Of a stretch of 64,000 nucleotides of DNA, positions 42,349 to 57,151 are shown in pieces. Below the pieces are notes generated by a model. That model saw only the letters and a program-made list of their open reading frames with translations, was not told the origin of the DNA and ran no database searches. The stretch comes from Saccharomycopsis fibuligera x Saccharomycopsis cf. fibuligera (lineage: Eukaryota; Ascomycota; Saccharomycetes; Ascoideales; Saccharomycopsidaceae), in NCBI GenBank assembly GCA_001936135.1, contig CP012818.1, forward strand, positions 248,001 through 312,000. The letters are read 5' to 3'. Numbering within the stretch: the stretch's first letter is position 1; the number at the start of each line of letters is the position of its first letter. A program made the translations under genes and the position numbers.

Positions 42349-44163
42349 ATGTTTCATTTTCAAGTCAGCAGCACCAAAAGAGCCTTCCAGGTTTTCAGTG
42401 CCATCTTTTGGTGTTTATTTGCTGCGGGTCCATTATTTGGATTTGCCGCATTGAAACCATATCTCATCAAAGAGCACGTTTATGAAAATATTTGCTACGA
42501 TACCAGCTTCGGAAATGACAATATAAGTGCTAACAGTACAGCTTTATTATACCGAGTCAGTAATTTTGTTAATTTTTATTTAGCACAAACAGGGGAAAAT
42601 GCTGGGACAGTATCACCAAAATGTGCTGAGCAAGATATGAGACTCAACTTAATCTTCACTGTTTGTGCAGTACTTACAAATATTTCAGCATTGCCAATCG
42701 GATACTTGTTGGACAACTTTGGTCCCAAAGTTTGTGGATTGGTTGGTGGGTCCTTTATTTTCACTGGCACGGTGGTTTTGATCAATACTAGTCGTTTTGT
42801 TTCTGAGTCTACTAAAGCTGCTTTAGCATCATCATCATCATCAACTACCAGTTCATTTGATCCATTCTTAATCGGATATGGTCTTATTTCTCTTGGTGGT
42901 CCATTCACTTTCATTTCTTCTTTCCATTTATCTAACGCATTCCCAAAATATTCGGGCACCATATTAGCGGTGCTCACAGGAGCCTTTGATGCTTCATCCT
43001 CGGTGTTTTTGATTTATTCAACGTTAAACAAACTTATTTCTAATCATAATTATTATTTTTCAATTGCTGATTTTTTTAAATTGTACTTATTTGTGCCACT
43101 TTTCATCGTTTCAGTGCAATTATTATTGATGCCTACAGATTCATACAAGACTGCTATTCCTCTGGAAAGAAAAGCCATTGAAGAAGAAGCAGTCGCTGCT
43201 AGTGCTGCTGCCGATGTACAAAGTGGGGATCTGAGTAGCATTAGTAATTCTTATGACACTAATACCAATGGAGAAGAAGAAGGTCACGAAGAAGTACAAG
43301 AGTACGTCAATGCCATTCAAAGCGAACTTGATGAACGCAGCGCTTTGTTACCGAAAAAATCAAGAAAAACAAAAAGGATGAGCAGTAACAACAGCAGAAG
43401 ATCATCACTTTCGGACTTTTTGCGAACCCCAAAAAGTCAGCAAGAAGCGAGTCGGGAAACCGTTATCAGTGGAGGAATTTTTGGTATAATGCATGGGAAA
43501 CCAATAAAGCAGCAGTTTGCAAGTCTTTGGTTCTTTTTGCTTGCCATTTTTACTACAATTCAAATGTTAAGATTGAATTATTTTATTTCTACGATAAATT
43601 CACAATACACTTATTTATTCCAATCTCATGAATTGGCCACTCAATTGAATAAAATTTTTGATTTTGCATTACCATTAGGTGGACTAATATCGATCCCTTT
43701 CGTTGGCTACTATTTGGATAATTTCTCAACAGTGGTTGTTACCGCAACCTTAACCAGCTTGTCACTTTTCTTGGGGGTTTTGGGCTTCATTCCTGGATAC
43801 TTCTCTGCCGGGGTATTGAATGTTTGTTTATTTGTTGTTTACAGGCCTTTTTTCTATACCACAATATCCGATGTTGCTGCTAAAGTGTTTGGGTTTGAAA
43901 CTTTTGGTATAATTTACGGTACCATGATGTCTGTTTCCGGTGTTGTTAACTTTGGTCAATCATATTTAGACAAACTTACACATACAGTGTTCCAAATGAA
44001 CCCAGGCCCAATCAATTACTTACTAGTTAGTTTTACATTGATTTTCGGTGGATGGACTGTATTGTTCATCAAATACGAATCTGATCATTATGGTAAAGTT
44101 AAAGTGCAAGAAGTCCTACAGCACGAACAAGGACCGGGAGAAGAAGAAAATGCTTTTGTTTGA
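42349..44163 (+). CDS. Major facilitator of the FMP42 / SLC43 type
   Basis: Predicted 12-TM transporter, substrate unknown; mammalian SLC43 members carry neutral amino acids, and the yeast relative FMP42 (YMR221C) is uncharacterised. The 604-aa protein opens with KRAFQVFSAIFWCLFAAGPLFGFAALKPYL, which is like the FMP42 start. The MFS loop 2-3 motif appears as GYLLDNFGPKVCG (about 116-128). There are six TMs, a cytosolic loop of about 120 residues (260-385, acidic, then Ser/Arg-rich), and six more TMs with a mirrored GYYLDNFS. The tail is acidic. Family placement is firm. The exact orthologue is likely FMP42, but I give no symbol because other SLC43-like paralogues exist in Candida. Confidence 0.75.
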   Translation: MFHFQVSSTKRAFQVFSAIFWCLFAAGPLFGFAALKPYLIKEHVYENICYDTSFGNDNISANSTALLYRVSNFVNFYLAQTGENAGTVSPKCAEQDMRLNLIFTVCAVLTNISALPIGYLLDNFGPKVCGLVGGSFIFTGTVVLINTSRFVSESTKAALASSSSSTTSSFDPFLIGYGLISLGGPFTFISSFHLSNAFPKYSGTILAVLTGAFDASSSVFLIYSTLNKLISNHNYYFSIADFFKLYLFVPLFIVSVQLLLMPTDSYKTAIPLERKAIEEEAVAASAAADVQSGDLSSISNSYDTNTNGEEEGHEEVQEYVNAIQSELDERSALLPKKSRKTKRMSSNNSRRSSLSDFLRTPKSQQEASRETVISGGIFGIMHGKPIKQQFASLWFFLLAIFTTIQMLRLNYFISTINSQYTYLFQSHELATQLNKIFDFALPLGGLISIPFVGYYLDNFSTVVVTATLTSLSLFLGVLGFIPGYFSAGVLNVCLFVVYRPFFYTTISDVAAKVFGFETFGIIYGTMMSVSGVVNFGQSYLDKLTHTVFQMNPGPINYLLVSFTLIFGGWTVLFIKYESDHYGKVKVQEVLQHEQGPGEEENAFV

Positions 44164-45094
44164 GATAGGTTAACTTAACATCAATGCAGATAATCAATCC
44201 TGAGAGATCAAAGGAAATAACAATTGCTACATAAGCGGTACAATAGACAAAGCCAATTAGCAAAACGATGGTAATGATCATGATTAATAGCACGTATGCC
44301 TTTTTGCCCGATCTTTTGTTTTTGCATATATTCTCCTTTTTTACGGCATTTTGTCTTTCTAATTATCTTCTTTTCAAACTCTCTTCAAAATGCTTCTCCA
44401 AGATCCAAGAATTATGCCTCTTTGATTTGATCATTTTTCAGTCGCTGTAACATAATTCAGACTGATCTAGAGTGAAATTTCAGTCTTTTGTAAACGCAAA
44501 TAAAGTTGAAATTGACGTTACTACGGTTTGGGTGATTGGTTCCTTGGAGAACTACCTCTTTTGCGATGCGTTGCATTAAAGCGCATTACACAATACCTTT
44601 TTAAAATAGACCTATCACCGAAAACAGAATAGCTATCTTCAGTCACGACGTACTATTCTGCTTCGTGCTGTGATGATAAGTAAGTTACAATAAGGGTTAC
44701 ATGATAATCCCTGGCATGAAGATACAAAACGGGCAGAAAACCAGCAGGAAAGTTTAATTTTGTAGATTTGTAGCCAAATCCAAATCCAAATCCAAATCTA
44801 AATCTTATGCTGGCAATACATTTAGAACTAAGCTCCTCGAGGGCCACTTGATTTTAAGGGACTTTTACTTAATGAAATGGAAAATTAGGTCTTTTCCTTT
44901 CGTTTCATCACTCATTCCAGGCTGTTGATGCATGCATGTATATACAAACAAAGATGGATAAACTCTATAGAAAGTAATATACTTTAGCACTATCTGATGA
45001 TAAAATATATAGCTATAGCTGCCTTTTTGAAAGACAGAATTGCTTCAACATCAACTCTGTATTTGAAGTTGTGAATTCAACAGATTCTGCTTTT
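44164..45094. other. Intergenic spacer, adhesin promoter
   Basis: 930 bp. It holds the CCAAAT tandem repeat (44774-44797). No gene seen; a 64-codon minus-strand frame over the repeat is rejected. Confidence 0.55.
44774..44797. repeat. (CCAAAT)4 hexanucleotide repeat
   Basis: Four perfect copies of CCAAAT, then a degenerate CTAAAT. Confidence 0.9.
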
Positions 45095-47779
45095 ATGTTA
45101 CTTCTGACTACAGCTATCACGGTGTTCACCGTGTGGCTATTACTTGCAATCAACCCAGCAATTGCTTTTACTACCTTCATAGATCTTCCAGACGGCACCC
45201 TTACCTATGGAAAAATATGTAAAAGTTCCGAACTTAGCGGCAAATGTGAAGGTGACTTCACCCAAAATGCCCTTGCTAATAACAAACCAGTCATCAATGT
45301 TGAAATTTATGATATTCAAGCGGTTTCTGAAACAGTTTATAAAATCACAATTGAGGTACGCACTGAGGCAGCAATGTCATTTGAGTCGTTGAAACAAATT
45401 CGATTTACTGGCCTTTCAACTCCTAATGATTATATCTCTGGTCAAGAGTATATGTATTATAAAGATGAAAACATTAAAAACATTGATGATCCATCACACT
45501 TTGCCTTCACTTTGCTTGTCACTACAGTTCCTAATGGAGATCTAGTTTGCACTCCAACATTCCAAATTCAATATGAATGGTGTGCTTGGGATACTACTAC
45601 CAGCGAATGCTCTTCATGGGAGTACAATACTGATTATTGGTACTATTCTGATTGTCCAGCTTCTCAAAAAGATATTCAACCCGTCTGTTGGGACAAGTTA
45701 TGCGCCGATGGATATGATCCCTCTGCTTCTACTACGCTGACTGAAGCTCAAACTGAGACCACTACGTATACCGCAGAGATAGAGGAGTCTACATTGACGA
45801 CAGTGACTTCAACGATTGCTCCAGGTGATGAAGAAGGTGAAGAAACTACTAAAAGTGAAGGCTCTACCGTTATTTCACAAACCCCAAATGTTAGCACTCT
45901 GACTGCACAAGTTACTCTACAAACCCCAAATGTTAGCACTCTGACTGCACAAGTTACTCTACAAACCCCAAATGTTAGTACTCTGACTGCACAAGTTACT
46001 CTACAAACCCCAGGTGTTAGTACTCTGACTGCACAAGTTACTCTACAAACCCCAAATGTCAGCACTCTGACTGCACAAGTTACTCTACAAACCCCAAGTG
46101 TTAGTACTCTGACTGCACAAGTTACTCTACAAACCCCAAGTGCTAGTACTCTGACTGCACAAGTTACTCTACAAACCCCTGAGGTGTCTACCTTTAGTTG
46201 GGAAACCACAACTGAAACTTTAACTAAAAGTGATACAACTATAAGTAGTACGTTTGAGACCTCTGTTCAAATCATCGCACCAATTGAAACTCTTGAAATT
46301 TTTGAAGAATGGTTTGAGTCCGAAACTACTCTCACCATTGGTGTTGAAACTGAGTCTACATTTGTAACTACTAAAAGCATTGAAACTGAAATTTTGGGCT
46401 CTTCAATCACACTAGCTACGGTGGAAACAGAATCTAGCTTGGTTACTCTCAGCACTACTGAAACTGCCGAAATTGTCACCACCATCACCACAGGAGAATC
46501 TACTGTTGTGACAACAGAGACAGAAGAAACTACAATCAATGGTACCCCTACAACCACAACTCATGAAAAAACAATATCAAGCTGGGAAACTTTCAGCACC
46601 ACAGTGATTGAAGTTGAAGTTCCGGAGTCCACTGTAACTACTGAGTTTACAACTAAATCAACTTGGCTAACTACTAAAACTGAGGGAACTACAGTTCTGG
46701 GTATTCAAACTACAATAGTCACCATTGAAGCTGAATCTTCACTGAAAACTGTACTGGCCACATTCACTGAAGGAGAGCTTGAAGAGTTGCCCTATGTGAC
46801 TATATACACTACCGAAGTGCCAGAATATACTCATGAGGTATTTACTCTTGTTACTACAATTGGAGTTGAGACAATTGTTTCATCTTACACGACTTTGGTT
46901 GGAAATAACGATGGTCAACAGCAGAGAACCCGAAAGCCTCAAGTTACGGTTTCTGGTGGCTCTACTTTTACCATTGATGCAGAAGCTGTAACTACAGTCA
47001 CCCCTACTTTGGAATATACAGTTGATACTTGGGTCAATAAAGACACTGTTGAATTTACACTTCCTAATAATGAAGGAATTACCACTATTGTTACTGAAGA
47101 AACTAAAACTAGAGACGAAACTGAGCAAACAATCTTTACTTTGACTCAAGATGGTGGTAGCGGTGACAATACTAACGTCTTTACCACATATACTGTGAAT
47201 GCTGAGAATACCGTTCCAGTTGCTTCTATCTACGCATTATCGAATAGTGTTGTTACGACAATCACTGGTCAGCTGACTGACGATATTCAAGTCATTTCAA
47301 CTACTTTCAAGTCCAGGGTTCCCGAATATGAAGCAAAGGTTACTACTGGTGTGGAAACTGAGACCTTCAAATACGCTAGCAAACGCCCAGCAATTACATT
47401 GACTGGCTATGAGGCTTCTGTATATGGTAGTTCTGGTAGTGTTGTTGCTAGTACATATGGTGCTACAACTACTGGTATTACATCTGTTGATGGAGCTGAA
47501 AGCCTTGCTGCTAGTACAACTGTTATTGGTGTTGATACTGCTTGTGTGAATGGAGCCACTGTTGCGACTAACACTGTTCAAACTACTGGTACTTTTGGTA
47601 TTGATGGCAGCAGTGGTGTCACTGCTGATTCAGGTTCTTCTTGGCCATCTGCATCCCCTACTATTGCATCAGTAGCACCTGCAGAAAGCAATAGGGCTTT
47701 TGCTCTCAGAGTTGCGCAAAATTGGAATACAGCACTTTTTAGAGTGTTTTGTGGTGTTTTTTTGGTATTGATGCTTTGA
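45095..47779 (+). CDS. GPI-anchored cell-wall adhesin with Flo11 domain
   Basis: Likely surface adhesin for cell-cell or biofilm contact. The true start is ATG 45095 (an upstream GTG is in frame); 894 aa. A signal peptide covers about 1-28. Residues about 30-220 match the Flo11 adhesion domain: VYKITIEVRTE then IRFTGLSTPNDYI, TPTFQIQYEW and SSWEYNTDYWYYSDC correspond in order to VTYQITIHVK-type, LKIIGVTGP, MPNFQIQFEY and SSWQWGTTSF...GC of S. cerevisiae Flo11. Next come seven 14-aa tandem repeats (262-359, QTPNVSTLTAQVTL), long Thr/Ser/Glu-rich stalk repeats, and a hydrophobic GPI-type C-terminus (about 875-894). C. albicans Rbt1 is also reported to have a Flo11 domain; I cannot say if this is its orthologue. 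It uses many CTG codons. Confidence 0.85.
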   Translation: MLLLTTAITVFTVWLLLAINPAIAFTTFIDLPDGTLTYGKICKSSELSGKCEGDFTQNALANNKPVINVEIYDIQAVSETVYKITIEVRTEAAMSFESLKQIRFTGLSTPNDYISGQEYMYYKDENIKNIDDPSHFAFTLLVTTVPNGDLVCTPTFQIQYEWCAWDTTTSECSSWEYNTDYWYYSDCPASQKDIQPVCWDKLCADGYDPSASTTLTEAQTETTTYTAEIEESTLTTVTSTIAPGDEEGEETTKSEGSTVISQTPNVSTLTAQVTLQTPNVSTLTAQVTLQTPNVSTLTAQVTLQTPGVSTLTAQVTLQTPNVSTLTAQVTLQTPSVSTLTAQVTLQTPSASTLTAQVTLQTPEVSTFSWETTTETLTKSDTTISSTFETSVQIIAPIETLEIFEEWFESETTLTIGVETESTFVTTKSIETEILGSSITLATVETESSLVTLSTTETAEIVTTITTGESTVVTTETEETTINGTPTTTTHEKTISSWETFSTTVIEVEVPESTVTTEFTTKSTWLTTKTEGTTVLGIQTTIVTIEAESSLKTVLATFTEGELEELPYVTIYTTEVPEYTHEVFTLVTTIGVETIVSSYTTLVGNNDGQQQRTRKPQVTVSGGSTFTIDAEAVTTVTPTLEYTVDTWVNKDTVEFTLPNNEGITTIVTEETKTRDETEQTIFTLTQDGGSGDNTNVFTTYTVNAENTVPVASIYALSNSVVTTITGQLTDDIQVISTTFKSRVPEYEAKVTTGVETETFKYASKRPAITLTGYEASVYGSSGSVVASTYGATTTGITSVDGAESLAASTTVIGVDTACVNGATVATNTVQTTGTFGIDGSSGVTADSGSSWPSASPTIASVAPAESNRAFALRVAQNWNTALFRVFCGVFLVLML
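45878..46171 (+). repeat. 42-bp tandem repeat, 7 copies, in the adhesin
   Basis: Each unit codes QTP-x-(V/A)-ST-CTG-TAQVTL. The seven copies differ almost only in codons 4-6 (AAT/GGT/AGT, GTT/GTC/GCT, AGC/AGT). Near identity points to recent expansion or gene conversion, so copy number should vary among strains. Every unit holds one in-frame CTG. Confidence 0.95.
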
Positions 47780-48841
47780 GCAATTGTTGCAGTCTAATGA
47801 CCATTGCTTTTCCTTACCAACTGCTTAAATTGTAATATTTCTGTATCACTTTTCTGTCAAATTATCATGTTTGTATGAAACTTATTTCGTCTTTCGCTTT
47901 ATAATTTGTTTTTTCTCTGTTCTCTTAATTATTCTATATAATGATTCCATAAAGCGCGGCTTATTCACTATTTTACCTTCAAAATCAAAAAAAAAATAGT
48001 ACAACTATAATTCCAATAGCACGCATGTTAGAATTCTTTATGTATCTTGATGCTATTGTTTATGATTCATGCTCTTAAATGCATTGAGAAACATCATCTT
48101 GCGTTTTCGTATACTATTATAGCTAAGATATTTTCTACTAGACTACGCAATAAGATACTGATAAGCGCGTGTACTTGCATTAGTGCGGAATGAAAGAGTA
48201 CGGAATGCGGTTGGCTGGTTTGCCGTCTACCACTTGTGTTTTCCAGCTGGAAGTTTCTTGAGTTTCCGCTGCTCTTCCTGAGTACTAAACATAATCGTTA
48301 AATCGAAATTAGACTGAAATGAACTCACCAGTCACTTCATCCTTCCTATACAACCGCTGTCTTGCCAAACTTAACATCTAACTTATATTACAATTTTATT
48401 ATACCTGAAATACCTCTTTCGCTACTTTAAGTGCCTTTATTTTCTCTTATTTCCACTCTTAACAAGTGTCTTTCTTTCTCTCCAATTCAGCACAACTTGT
48501 CTTGTTTTAGACCCTGATTGGGTAAGCGCTTATTTAACTTTTACTTTAAAAATATTTTTTTTCCTTTTCGTTCATTTATTGCTTCACACGAACGGTGGCT
48601 TTTCCTTTTTACGCTATACCAACTCTCTTGTACTATACTTTCGACAGCTAGTCTTCGTTTGTATTCGTGCTTCTATTCTACTCATTTAACGTTGTCAAGC
48701 TTCTTTCAAAACCCCTCCGGAAAGCACGCATTCCCACTTCCGCAATATTCTATACGCATAAACATCAATCGTCAATCACCATTGGTCGTTTAGTAAACTG
48801 ATCAATCAATCCATCAATTGATAAACTCTCAGATTACCGCC
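47780..48841. other. Intergenic spacer and long pyrimidine-rich leader
   Basis: Adhesin 3' flank and promoter of the next gene. The last 450 bp are CT-rich, as in many yeast 5' leaders. A 91-codon frame at 48518-48793 has no domain. No RNA gene seen. Confidence 0.5.
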
Positions 48842-53923
<5,082 letters not shown>

Positions 53924-54817
53924 GATATTTCAATCCCTTTAAAGGCTACCATAACTTCTATTGTTTCTAACGTTTTTTTGTTTTTACTGACTAGCCGCTT
54001 TTTTTAAGTCACTGGTTAAAAAAGAGAAAAAAGTGAACTGTTAATATTTTTGCTTTTACGCTTCCAGTATGAAGCATATGCTCCACTACACACGCATAAC
54101 TATATTGCACATTTTGCCTTTCACTGTTTGTTTGTTTGTTTGTTCGTTTGTTCGTTTGTTCGTTTATTCATTTATTCATTTATTCATTTATTCATTTATT
54201 CATTTATTCATTTATTCATTTATTTAGCTTCTGTTATGTATACTATAAGGTAGATATTAGACATTAGACTAATGCACTTTTTACGTTAGTCATCACGCTT
54301 TCTTTTATTACATGCATTATTCTTTGTTTTGATTATCGGAAAATTTAGTATTCTTGATTTGAAATATAGACTCCCTATTACTGGCCGCTTCAAAATTTAA
54401 GCTTTCATAGACTGTTTTTAAATTTTTGACTTATTGCTCTATATTTTTCTACATAAAATGACTAAATTATGTGTTCCACTCGTTTTTGCTATAATCAAAA
54501 ATAAGTTATCTATATACTATTACAACATTGTTTTAAGCGTATGAAATTACTGGTAGTATAAATTAAAGCCTATGAAAGTTAATGTCACATCAAATAGGTT
54601 CAAACGAAAAGATCTTTAAAAGAAGCAAATATGAGGAGAGAATGAAAAAACTAATCGTAACAAAAATAAGCATGCCAAAAAGGTTACACCAAAAGCTTTG
54701 CATCATGAACAGAAAACAAAATAGAGAAAATGTGCAAAATAAAAAACGAAGCTAGACCAAAAAAGAAATAATAAACAAACATACAAACATGCGTCTAAAA
54801 ATAATCAACATGTAATT
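53924..54817. other. Convergent intergenic spacer
   Basis: 894 bp between the Asn-rich gene and PDS1, both 3' ends. It holds the octanucleotide satellite at 54127-54226. A 67-codon frame over the satellite is an artefact of the repeat. Confidence 0.55.
54127..54226. repeat. Stepwise tetra/octanucleotide satellite
   Basis: TTTG x3 (54127-54138), then TTTGTTCG x3 (54139-54162), then TTTATTCA x7 (54163-54218), then TTTATTTA. Neighbouring blocks differ by G-to-A changes in the same positions, as if successive variants of one unit were amplified in turn. Confidence 0.9.
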
Positions 54818-55807
54818 TCACATAATCAACGACTCTAAATCTTCGTGACTCAACCCTTCATCATTGTCATCAGAAGCCTCCGAAAAGGTTCTCTTTAACG
54901 GACTTCTAGCGCTACTGTTTAACATTTCAGTACTGAAATGCAAATCTGGGATGTTTTGATCGTCTAACTTGACACTGCAATTTTGCAAAACCTTTGGTTG
55001 TTTTTTCACCAAAGAGTCATTGATGTTTTCTTTGTTATAATCTTCCAACTGCCCTATACTGATATCGACGTCAGGTATTTCATCAAATGACATGAATTTG
55101 TCTAATTCCTCGTCAACTTCCTTTATGTTTGTACGTTTTTGGGGAATTGGATTTTTCGTTTTGAAAAACTTTAAATCAGATTCTGTCAAAGGAGTATAAT
55201 TGTCGGGAACATATGGAAGTGCCTCTGGAGTTGGAGGCACATATTCAAGCTCTGCAACTTCATTTTCAACCTCAGATTTGTGTTGTAGCTGTTCTGCAGG
55301 TAATGATCTAGGTTCTTCTTCGGCTTTCGTGTTGGATGTAGTTGCGGTTTTGGATTTGATTTTTCTCCTTTTGAGTGGGGATGACTTAATAGTGGTATTG
55401 CTAGATGTGGTAGTAGTGTCCTCATCTTTTTGAACTTGTATCTTTTTCTTCAAATTATGACCAGGTAAAAGTAGACTATCAGACTTTTTAAACGTATCTT
55501 TATGGATAAAACTAGTCTTTTGCTTTTGGTCAGCCTCATTATTATTTACTGGTTTTCCTCCCAAAGGAACTCTTTCGCTATTTTTATGAATATACTTGTT
55601 TTGTACATTGGCGAAATCTCCTTTTTTGATTATTAGATTTGCTTTAGATTTAAAAGAATTTTCGCTACCAGTAGGAGTACCAAAACTGTCCTTTAAGCTT
55701 ATCTTCTTGACATTATTATTATTGTTTTGGATATTTGAATTTTTCTCCTTTAAAGGCTGTGCATTGATTGCAGTGTTTTCCTTATTGACAAAGTGATAAC
55801 TGGACAT
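54818..55807 (-). CDS. PDS1: Securin
   Basis: Anaphase inhibitor that binds separase and is destroyed by the APC/C to release sister chromatids. The true start is ATG at 55807 (the frame extends five codons to a GTG); 329 aa. Degrons are visible: a KEN box at residues 9-11 (VNKENTA) and a destruction box RVPLGGK at about 79-85. The C-terminal separase-binding segment holds EALPYVPDNYTPLTESDL, which lines up with EPLPYVPEGYSPFQQDDI in S. cerevisiae Pds1. Both proteins also end in an acidic DLESL/ELEDL tail. The middle has basic, likely nuclear-signal pieces (SPLKRRKIKSK) and a late SPLKR CDK-type site. Apart from these motifs securins diverge fast. The KEN box lies unusually close to the N-terminus, as in S. 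cerevisiae. Confidence 0.9.
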   Translation of the reverse strand: MSSYHFVNKENTAINAQPLKEKNSNIQNNNNNVKKISLKDSFGTPTGSENSFKSKANLIIKKGDFANVQNKYIHKNSERVPLGGKPVNNNEADQKQKTSFIHKDTFKKSDSLLLPGHNLKKKIQVQKDEDTTTTSSNTTIKSSPLKRRKIKSKTATTSNTKAEEEPRSLPAEQLQHKSEVENEVAELEYVPPTPEALPYVPDNYTPLTESDLKFFKTKNPIPQKRTNIKEVDEELDKFMSFDEIPDVDISIGQLEDYNKENINDSLVKKQPKVLQNCSVKLDDQNIPDLHFSTEMLNSSARSPLKRTFSEASDDNDEGLSHEDLESLIM

Positions 55808-56343
55808 CTTAACCCAGCACACTGAGTATGCTAAGACTAGCCTTTCAGTCTATAATTTATTCTTGAACGTATGATTGTGTTGACCGCAACACAGATGAAA
55901 CAAAATTTCCCTCTTACTTGAATGATGATATTGACGGATATTCACTAGCAAGCAATGAACTACTTTGAAGACTAGTTCACGCCACTTCAAATTGTTGCAA
56001 CTAATTGGTATTGTTCACTAATCAAGTGACGTAAAGTAGATTGTTAATAGTAATGTGAGATATGAAGTTGCAGGCACAAGAAAGCACACACACGGAACAC
56101 GAGTTTCAGTTGATGTATCTACACGGGCAGCGTACGATGAAGAAGAAAACTCAGCATTAAAAAAAAACAAGACTGGCGATGATGCACGACAACAGACACA
56201 AAAACATAAACAAATGTCACATGAAACAAGGACTTGCTTTATTTTCTTTTATCCGTTTTTAGAATCTATTTGTTTACAAATGGTGTACCTTTATGCGCCC
56301 TGACGCCTGTATCTTCAACAACACAACACAAAAGCTTGAAAAC
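55808..56343. other. PDS1 upstream region to tRNA-Tyr 3' flank
   Basis: About 540 bp. PDS1 promoter; no perfect MCB (ACGCGT) was seen. An 82-codon plus-strand frame is not supported. Confidence 0.5.
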
Positions 56344-56353
56344 AAAAAGAAAA
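56344..56353 (-). terminator. Pol III terminator of tRNA-Tyr
   Basis: On the minus strand TTTT-C-TTTTT follows the discriminator base directly, a standard RNA polymerase III stop. Confidence 0.75.
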
Positions 56354-56439
56354 TCTCTCGGGGGTGATTCGAACACCCGATATCCAGATTAATGTTGACA
56401 TTACAGTCTGGCGCCTTAAACCAACTTGGCCACCGAGAG
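56354..56439 (-). tRNA. tRNA-Tyr (GTA), with 11-nt intron
   Basis: On the minus strand the acceptor CTCTCGG (56439-56433) pairs with CCGAGAG, followed by discriminator A at 56354. The D-arm is GGCCAAGTTGGTTTAAGGC. The anticodon arm is CCAGA-CTGTAA, an intron at 56400-56390 (TGTCAACATTA), then A-TCTGG. The T arm GGGTG-TTCGAAT-CACCC supplies the B box. Anticodon GTA reads UAC/UAU. The intron sits one base 3' of the anticodon, as in all yeast tRNA-Tyr genes, and removal gives a 75-nt tRNA. Sequence is close to S. cerevisiae tRNA-Tyr throughout. Confidence 0.97.
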
Positions 56440-56579
56440 GAATTTGTTTTATAAGTATAATGCTACGACTATAGGTATTAGTGACAAATATTGAGTTCTA
56501 GACCAACATATCGAGATATAGTCAACCCCGACAAAACTATGTTCGTGTAAGGACGTTACCAATAAACAATTAGATCTTT

Positions 56580-56883
56580 TGTTGATCAGAAGCCTTGTAG
56601 CACAAGCCTTATGAAAAGAGCTACATATAAATAAAGAATTGAGGTGGGACAGCCTCATCCTTCCATCTAGTTGTACCGGCAAAATAATCCGGATCGACAA
56701 CTGCCTAAGATTTCAAAAGTACACCCGCCTACAGTACGAAAGGTACTTCAACCGGAAAACCGTTCCAATTTCTAACCCCGTTTACTACACCACCTCACTA
56801 ATGAAATAGATAACACTGTTATCTTAGTGGGTGGACGATGGTTTTTAAGTGATACCCTTTCTTTTCACCTGTTGATATCAACA
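56580..56883. mobile_element. Solo LTR-like fossil next to tRNA-Tyr
   Basis: About 304 bp bounded by TGTTG and CAACA, the end pairs typical of Ty1/copia-type yeast LTRs. The right end is the 14-bp palindrome TGTTGATATCAACA. A TATA-like box lies near 56625. It begins about 140 bp upstream of the tRNA-Tyr 5' end, a favoured Ty integration zone. No internal gag/pol region is present and no matching 5-bp target duplication is evident, so it would be an old solo relic. No second copy exists in the window to confirm it. Orientation is uncertain. Confidence 0.4.
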
Positions 56884-57120
56884 ATAAAACATACCAAAAC
56901 AAAAACAGTAACAATCAAAACCATGTTCTTCTCTAAGTATATCTCAAGTCCGACAAGACCACTAAATTGACAATACTAATGAGGTTTTTACTTATATAAC
57001 AATTAAATTATACTGTATATGCTATGCAGATAAGTTTATAAGATTTTATTTGCTACCATTTATATATGGTTAATAAATTGACCTTGTATGTGTGAAAAAA
57101 TTTCACGCGAAGAGGGTGCC

Positions 57121-57149
<29 letters not shown>
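57121..57149. repeat. A(29) homopolymer
   Basis: Uninterrupted run of 29 A in the long spacer. Confidence 0.9.

Positions 57150-57151
<2 letters not shown>

Noticed and set aside
45878-46171. Possible CRISPR-like array
   Set aside because: The units are contiguous and in frame with the adhesin; there are no spacers. It is a coding minisatellite.
45748-46209. 153-codon minus-strand frame with tandem repeats
   Set aside because: Reverse-strand shadow of the adhesin repeat; it has no start context and mirrors the 42-bp unit.
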